Assembly (NCBI RefSeq): GCF_008124625.1
Contig: NZ_VNHM01000004.1
Location: forward strand, 62,001-126,000
Length of the DNA stretch: 64,000 nt
DNA from: Desulfallas thermosapovorans DSM 6562
GTDB lineage: Bacteria; Bacillota; Desulfotomaculia; Desulfotomaculales; Desulfallaceae
Direction of reading: 5' to 3'
Shown here: one piece after another, positions 59,514 through 64,000 of the stretch
How the letters are laid out: the number at the start of each line of letters is the position of its first letter
Numbering within the stretch: position 1 is the stretch's first letter
The notes under the pieces: model-generated
What the model saw: only the letters and a program-made list of their open reading frames with translations
Databases searched by the model: none
Told to the model about the DNA's origin: nothing
Position numbers and translations under genes: made by a program

Positions 59514-60766
59514 CGCAAACAAACTGGTCGGATAAAGTCAACCCGGTGGTCCGTAATTTACCGCCCTCGGGTATCAGAAAATTCTTTGATTTGGTGGCCG
59601 AGACCAGGGGCGTAATTTCCCTGGGGGTGGGCGAGCCTGATTTTGTAACCCCCTGGCATATCCGGGAGGCCTGCATTTATTCCCTGGAAAAGGGCTACAC
59701 CATGTACACCTCCAACTGGGGGCTGTTGGAACTGCGGGAAGCCGTGGCTGCCGATCTTGCCCGCACCTATAACGTTAACTATAACCCCCGGAACGAAATA
59801 CTGATCACCGTGGGGGTCAGTGAAGCGCTGGATTTGGCCATGCGTGTACTGCTACAGCCCGGGGACGAGGTGTTGATACCTGAACCCTCCTACGTATCTT
59901 ACGCCCCCTGCACCACCCTGGCCGGTGGGGTACCCGTATTTATGCCCACCGGGATGGAAAACGGGTTCCGTATTTCGGCGGAGCAGGTGCAGGCTTCCAT
60001 TACCCCCCGGACCAAGGTTTTATTGTTGTGCTATCCCAATAACCCCACCGGCGCTGTGATGGACCGGGAGGAACTGGCCAAAATCGCCGAAGTGGCGGTG
60101 GCAAACGACCTGATGGTGATCTCCGATGAAATCTATGACCGGTTGACCTATACCGGCCGGCACACCTGTATGTCGTCACTGCCCGGTATGCGGGAGCGCA
60201 CCGTGCTGCTCAACGGTTTCAGCAAAGCCTATGCCATGACGGGCTGGCGAGTTGGCTACGCCGCCGGTCATCCCGAAATTATCGGTGCCATGACTAAAAT
60301 ACACCAGTATTCCATGCTGTGTACCTCCATCACCGCCCAGATGGCCGCGCTGGAGGCCCTGAAAAACGGCCAGCCCGGCATGCGCCGGATGGTGGAGCAC
60401 TATAACCGCCGCCGTCACCTGGTGGTGCAATCCTTCAAGGATATGGGGTTGCCCTGTTTTGAGCCCGGCGGAGCCTTTTACGCCTTTCCCCAGGTAACCG
60501 GGACCGGCCTTACCAGCGAGGAGTTCGCCGAGCAATTGCTTAAACAGGAGCAGGTGGCCCTGGTGCCCGGCAACGCCTTCGGCGGGTCCGGCGAAGGTTT
60601 TGTAAGGGTTTCCTATGCCGCCTCCATTGACGATTTGAGCGAGGCTTTCCGGCGCATGACCCGTTTTGTACGCCGCTGTGGTGTACGGCCCAGGGTAATC
60701 TCCGCACCGGTAAAAATTTCAGGCAGTCAAAGTGCCCGGATTGAAGGAATTTGTCAAACAATATAG
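59510..60766 (+). CDS. Class I PLP-dependent aminotransferase
   Basis: 418 residues. Fold-type I aminotransferase: SLGVGEPDFVTP, GVSEALDLAMRVLLQPGDEVL, CYPNNPTGAV, SDEIYDRL and the PLP lysine in NGFSKAYAMTGWRVGY. Family members act on aspartate or aromatic amino acids. Its place between an Lrp regulator and iorAB, which oxidise aryl-pyruvates, favours an aromatic substrate, while a T-box specifier for Asn or His would not. The last 25 or so residues after RRMTRFV form an extra tail (VRPRVISAPVKISGSQS...) not usual for the family. Confidence 0.88.
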   Translation: MTQTNWSDKVNPVVRNLPPSGIRKFFDLVAETRGVISLGVGEPDFVTPWHIREACIYSLEKGYTMYTSNWGLLELREAVAADLARTYNVNYNPRNEILITVGVSEALDLAMRVLLQPGDEVLIPEPSYVSYAPCTTLAGGVPVFMPTGMENGFRISAEQVQASITPRTKVLLLCYPNNPTGAVMDREELAKIAEVAVANDLMVISDEIYDRLTYTGRHTCMSSLPGMRERTVLLNGFSKAYAMTGWRVGYAAGHPEIIGAMTKIHQYSMLCTSITAQMAALEALKNGQPGMRRMVEHYNRRRHLVVQSFKDMGLPCFEPGGAFYAFPQVTGTGLTSEEFAEQLLKQEQVALVPGNAFGGSGEGFVRVSYAASIDDLSEAFRRMTRFVRRCGVRPRVISAPVKISGSQSARIEGICQTI

Positions 60767-60871
60767 AAATAAATTTTATTTACATTAACTATACCGATAA
60801 CTAATGCAACCATGCCGGGCTGTGCCCGGCAAAGTTTATGATGGACCACTCAAGTAGGGGAGGTTGGAATA

Positions 60872-62629
60872 TTGAAGGAATTGCTTTCCGGCAACGCTGC
60901 CATTGCCAGGGGAGCCTATGAATATGGCATTACCCTGGCCGCGGGTTACCCGGGCACACCCAGTACGGAAATTCTGGAAACCCTGTCCCGCTACGAAGGG
61001 ATTTACAGCGAATGGGCACCTAACGAAAAGGTGGCCCTGGAAGTGGGCATCGGTGCCGCCATGGCCGGTGCCCGGGCGCTGGTGACCATGAAACACGTGG
61101 GGGTCAATGTGGCCGCCGACCCGTTGTTCACCGTAGCCTATACCGGTGTCAACGGGGGGTTGGTGCTGGTTTCAGCCGATGACCCCGGCATGCACAGCTC
61201 ACAAAACGAACAGGACAACCGCTATTACGCCCGGTTTGCCAAAATCGCGCTATTGGAACCTTCGGACAGCCAGGAGGCCAAGGACATGGTGGGGTTGGCC
61301 CTTACCATCAGCGAGCAGTACGACATTCCTGTAATGCTGCGCACCACCACCCGGGTAGCCCACTCCCAGAGCATGGTGGAACTGGGCGAGCCGGTGGCCC
61401 GGGAAATAAAGCCATACCAACGGGACGTCAAGAAAAACCTGATGGTACCCGCCTTCGGCCGCCTGCGCCGGGTCAGCCTGGCCCAAAGGATGGCCAGGCT
61501 GGCGGAATATAGTGAAAACACTCCGGTGAACTTTATTGTCCCGGGGAGTGATAAAATAGGTGTCATCACCAGCGGGATCAGCTATCAACTGGTCAGGGAA
61601 GTACTACCCGAAGCTGCAGTGCTTAAACTGGGCATGACCAACCCGCTACCCGTGGGATTGATTAAAAAGTTCGCCGCCCAGGTCCAGACCCTGTATGTGG
61701 TGGAAGAACTGGAACCATACCTGGAGGAACAAATCCGCATGCTGGGCATTAAAGTGACCGGCAAGGAAATATTCCCGGATACCGGCGAATTTGACCAGGG
61801 TTTGCTGCGGCGCTGCCTGGCCAAAGCCGGGGTGCTGCCCGCTCCGGCCGGGCAGGAGGAGATGCTGGCCGGCCTGCCCCAGGCGCCCCCCCGCCCGCCG
61901 GTATTGTGCGCGGGCTGCCCGCACCGTGGTGTGTTTTATACCCTGCGGCGGCTTAAACTAACCGTCACCGGTGACATCGGCTGCTATACCCTGGGCGGTC
62001 TACCGCCCCTGGAGGGGATCGACAGCTGCGTATGCATGGGGGCCAGCATTGGCATGGCCCACGGCATTGACAAGGCGATTCCGGAGCTAAGGGGGCGCAC
62101 CGTTGCCGTTATCGGCGATTCCACCTTCCTGCACTCGGGTATCACCGGACTTTTGAACGCGGTTTACAATAACAGTGACAGCACCGTAATTATATTGGAC
62201 AACCGTACCACCGCCATGACGGGGCACCAGGACCACCCGGCCACCGGCCGCAACCTGATGGGCCACGAGGCCCCCGAAGTGGACATAACCATGCTGTGCC
62301 GGTCCCTGGGGGTAAAAAGGGTGGAAGTGGTGGATCCCCTGGATATATCCCGGCTGCAGGAAGTAATTAAGGCTGAAACAGCTGCGCCCGGCCCGTCGGT
62401 GATCATTGCCCGGCGCCCCTGCGCCCTGCTCAAGCGGGAAGTGAGGCCGGCCGTTACGGTGGATCAGGACAAGTGCACCGGGTGCAAAACCTGCCTGAGA
62501 CTGAGCTGCCCGGCTATTTCGGTCATTGAAAATAAAGCTTTGGTGGATGCAGGGGCCTGCGTGGGCTGCAATTTATGCGTGCAGGTATGTAAAACCGGGG
62601 CAATCCAAGGGGGTCAGGCTGATGCTTAA
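60872..62629 (+). CDS. iorA: Indolepyruvate ferredoxin oxidoreductase alpha subunit
   Basis: 585 residues, TTG start after GGGGAGG. It oxidatively decarboxylates aryl-pyruvates to aryl-acetyl-CoA with ferredoxin as acceptor. N-terminal pyrimidine-binding half (LSGNAAIARGAYEYG, AAGYPGTPSTEILE, KHVGVNVAADPLF), TPP half (GDIGCYTLGGLPPLEGIDSCVCMGASI, GDSTFLHSGITGLLNAVYNN, MTGHQDHPATGRNLMG) and C-terminal 2[4Fe-4S] part (CTGCKTCLRLSCPAIS; CVGCNLCVQVCKTGA). It overlaps iorB by eight bases. Confidence 0.94.
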   Translation: MKELLSGNAAIARGAYEYGITLAAGYPGTPSTEILETLSRYEGIYSEWAPNEKVALEVGIGAAMAGARALVTMKHVGVNVAADPLFTVAYTGVNGGLVLVSADDPGMHSSQNEQDNRYYARFAKIALLEPSDSQEAKDMVGLALTISEQYDIPVMLRTTTRVAHSQSMVELGEPVAREIKPYQRDVKKNLMVPAFGRLRRVSLAQRMARLAEYSENTPVNFIVPGSDKIGVITSGISYQLVREVLPEAAVLKLGMTNPLPVGLIKKFAAQVQTLYVVEELEPYLEEQIRMLGIKVTGKEIFPDTGEFDQGLLRRCLAKAGVLPAPAGQEEMLAGLPQAPPRPPVLCAGCPHRGVFYTLRRLKLTVTGDIGCYTLGGLPPLEGIDSCVCMGASIGMAHGIDKAIPELRGRTVAVIGDSTFLHSGITGLLNAVYNNSDSTVIILDNRTTAMTGHQDHPATGRNLMGHEAPEVDITMLCRSLGVKRVEVVDPLDISRLQEVIKAETAAPGPSVIIARRPCALLKREVRPAVTVDQDKCTGCKTCLRLSCPAISVIENKALVDAGACVGCNLCVQVCKTGAIQGGQADA

Positions 62630-63221
62630 ACCGGTGGACGTTTTAATGGTAGGTGTGGGCGGTCAGGGTACCATTCTGGCCAGTAAAGTACTGGCCGCAG
62701 CGGCCCGGGCCGCCGGTTATGATATCAAGGTTTCCGAAATCCACGGCATGGCCCAGCGGGGCGGCAGTGTGGTCACCCAGGTGCGCCTGGGGGAAAAGGT
62801 ATACTCGCCCCTGATTTCCCAGGGGGAAGCCGACGTTATTCTGGCCTTTGAAGAACTGGAGGCGCTGCGCTGGCTTGCCTATCTCAAACCGGGCGGTACA
62901 CTGATCATCAACAACCAGCAGATTTACCCGGTACCCGTGCTGGCCGGTGCCGCCCAGTACCCGGAAAATATCATCGACCAAATTAAAGCCCGGGGGATAA
63001 ATGTACAGGTGCTGGAAGCCACGAAACAAGCCATTGCATGCGGCAACGCCAAAGCGGCCAACGTGGTGTTGCTGGGCGCCCTGGCCCAAAAACTGCCCAT
63101 CGAAGAAGCCACCTGGCGCCAGGCCCTGGCGGCCACCGTACCACCCCGCTTCCTGGAGGTAAACAACGCCGCCTTCACCGCCGGCTTTACCGCCGCCACG
63201 GGCTCCGGTGCCGGGTGTTGA
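62622..63221 (+). CDS. iorB: Indolepyruvate ferredoxin oxidoreductase beta subunit
   Basis: 199 residues from ATG 62622 (GGGGGTCAGGCTG upstream). Gamma/beta-type subunit with VGVGGQGTILASKVLAAAA and the EIHGMAQRGGSVVTQVR loop. It forms the (alpha beta)2 enzyme with IorA. The final residues GSGAGC and the stop are encoded by a 16-base match to the dispersed repeat (63207-63222), so the C-terminus may have been reshaped by repeat insertion. Confidence 0.92.
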   Translation: MLKPVDVLMVGVGGQGTILASKVLAAAARAAGYDIKVSEIHGMAQRGGSVVTQVRLGEKVYSPLISQGEADVILAFEELEALRWLAYLKPGGTLIINNQQIYPVPVLAGAAQYPENIIDQIKARGINVQVLEATKQAIACGNAKAANVVLLGALAQKLPIEEATWRQALAATVPPRFLEVNNAAFTAGFTAATGSGAGC

Positions 63222-63222
63222 A
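63207..63222. repeat. Fragment of the dispersed repeat (R5)
   Basis: GGTGCCGGGTGTTGAA, identical to the family core arm. The complementary arm and tail are missing. Confidence 0.45.
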
Positions 63223-63270
63223 TGGCTGAGGGGTGACAGGAAATTTTCGGTATTTAAGTCTTTCTTTTGT

Positions 63271-63303
63271 GGAAGATGGCGTCATGTGCCATCTTCCTTT
63301 TTA
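63271..63303 (+). terminator. Intrinsic terminator after iorB
   Basis: GGAAGATGGC-GTCATGT-GCCATCTTCC followed by TTTTTAT. Confidence 0.82.
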
Positions 63304-63504
63304 TGGGGGCACGGCCAAGTGTTTATGCCCTGCGGTTAAATCGCTTTGCATATGCACTATGAATTTGGTGTATAATTTTCGACGAAGGAGTTTTATCCAT
63401 AAAAGTATTTAGAAGGTTATTCCTGTGGCAGGTAACGTGATATACTGTAATTTAGTGTTGATTTGCGAGGAGAACGTCCTTAACAAGGAGGCTTGTTTAA
63501 CACA

Positions 63505-64000
63505 GTGAGTGAAGTAACCAGTGTAGTGGAAGAAATGCGCGCGGCGCTTGAGAAAGCCCTGGTGGAGGCTGTGGATAAAGCGGTGCAGGCGGGGGAATTA
63601 CCGCCGGTGGAATTGCCGGATTTTGTGGTGGAGGTCCCCCGGGAGCGGGAGCACGGGGATTTTGCCACCAACCTGGCCATGCTGCTGCCCAAACAAGCCC
63701 GCATGGCCCCGCGGAAAATTGCCGGGGTCCTGGTCCAGTACCTGCCCCGTACCACCCGCTGGCTGCAGCATATCGATGTAGCCGGCCCCGGTTTTATCAA
63801 CTTTACCCTGGACCCCCGGTGGGTGCTTCAGGCGGTGCCGCTGGCGGTAGAGCGTCAATCCGACTACGGGCGGGTGCAGCTGGGGGCTAATAAAAGGGTG
63901 CAGGTGGAATTTGTCAGTGCCAATCCCACCGGTCTTTTGCACATGGGTAATGCCCGGGGTGCCGCCCTGGGGGATGCCATAGCGGCCATACTGGATTTCG
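63505..64000 (+). CDS. argS: Arginyl-tRNA synthetase, 3' end beyond the window
   Basis: The first 165 residues are present. N-terminal additional domain (DFVVEVPREREHGDFATNLAM, KIAGVLVQYLP, VAGPGFINFTL), then VQVEFVSANPTGLLHMGNARG, the class I HIGH motif in its ArgRS form (HMGN). GTG 63505 follows AAGGAGG at a long 14-base spacing; TTG 63493 is in frame but too close. A TTGCAT/TATAAT pair 19 bases apart near 63347-63377 may be its promoter. Confidence 0.9.
   Translation, partial: MSEVTSVVEEMRAALEKALVEAVDKAVQAGELPPVELPDFVVEVPREREHGDFATNLAMLLPKQARMAPRKIAGVLVQYLPRTTRWLQHIDVAGPGFINFTLDPRWVLQAVPLAVERQSDYGRVQLGANKRVQVEFVSANPTGLLHMGNARGAALGDAIAAILDF

Overview
The window looks like a chromosomal stretch of a spore-forming, Gram-positive sulfate reducer of the Desulfotomaculum type (Peptococcaceae sensu lato). 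The evidence is a dissimilatory sulfite reductase locus of the short Gram-positive form (dsrAB, dsrD, dsrMK, dsrC and a DsrN/CbiA amidase, with no dsrT/J/O/P visible). It sits beside spore genes (CotF-like coat protein, SleB, YpeB), a T-box leader, frequent TTG/GTG starts with strong AGGAGG-type ribosome binding sites, and SCIFF. The placement is inferred from gene content only.

Layout. 1-4.7 kb: wall genes (LCP ligase, a two-domain amidase) and a lower-GC patch with two paralogous secreted proteins and a LamG-like anchored protein. 5-7.7 kb: korDABC, a 2-oxoacid:ferredoxin oxidoreductase. 7.7-9.7 kb: Uma2 nuclease, tRNA-Gly(CCC), PHP phosphatase. 9.8-12.5 kb: an inositol-phosphate pathway (Ino1-type synthase plus a fused cytidylyltransferase/CDP-alcohol transferase) behind a leader with mutually exclusive hairpins. 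12.8-15.1 kb: UDP-HexNAc dehydrogenase and epimerase. 15.2-17.1 kb: a small charged protein, SCIFF and its radical-SAM maturase. 17.2-23.8 kb: M23 endopeptidase, TPR protein, MA-type peptidase, murA, a divergent hisF, coat protein, rlmH. 23.8-28.3 kb: an interrupted hicB and hydCBA, a trimeric [FeFe]-hydrogenase. 28.7-29.9 kb: isocitrate dehydrogenase.

30.1-36.8 kb (minus strand): an agr-like peptide-signalling operon (two paralogous membrane proteins, AgrB, a 45-residue AgrD, a PAS histidine kinase), preceded by an exported M3 peptidase fused to a VanX-type D-Ala-D-Ala dipeptidase. 37.3-41 kb: glnS, and hflX with a JAMM-like N-terminal domain. 41.6-55.6 kb: the sulfite-reduction locus, interleaved with TPR, YkgJ, HEAT-like, FmdB, NifX-like, two MinD/ferredoxin ATPases, Mrp and a ferredoxin. 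55.8-58.6 kb: two small hypothetical genes, sleB-ypeB. 58.7-63.2 kb: a T-box leader followed by an Lrp/AsnC regulator, an aminotransferase and iorAB. The right edge cuts argS.

Metabolically, KorDABC, IorAB, HydABC and the ferredoxins link 2-oxoacid and amino-acid oxidation to NADH, ferredoxin and H2, while DsrMK-DsrC-DsrAB is the electron sink. The least explained items are the inositol-phosphate leader, the agr-like operon, the M3-VanX fusion, the JAMM-HflX fusion, a HydB lacking its C-terminal ferredoxin part, and a mosaic MITE-like repeat scattered through the window.
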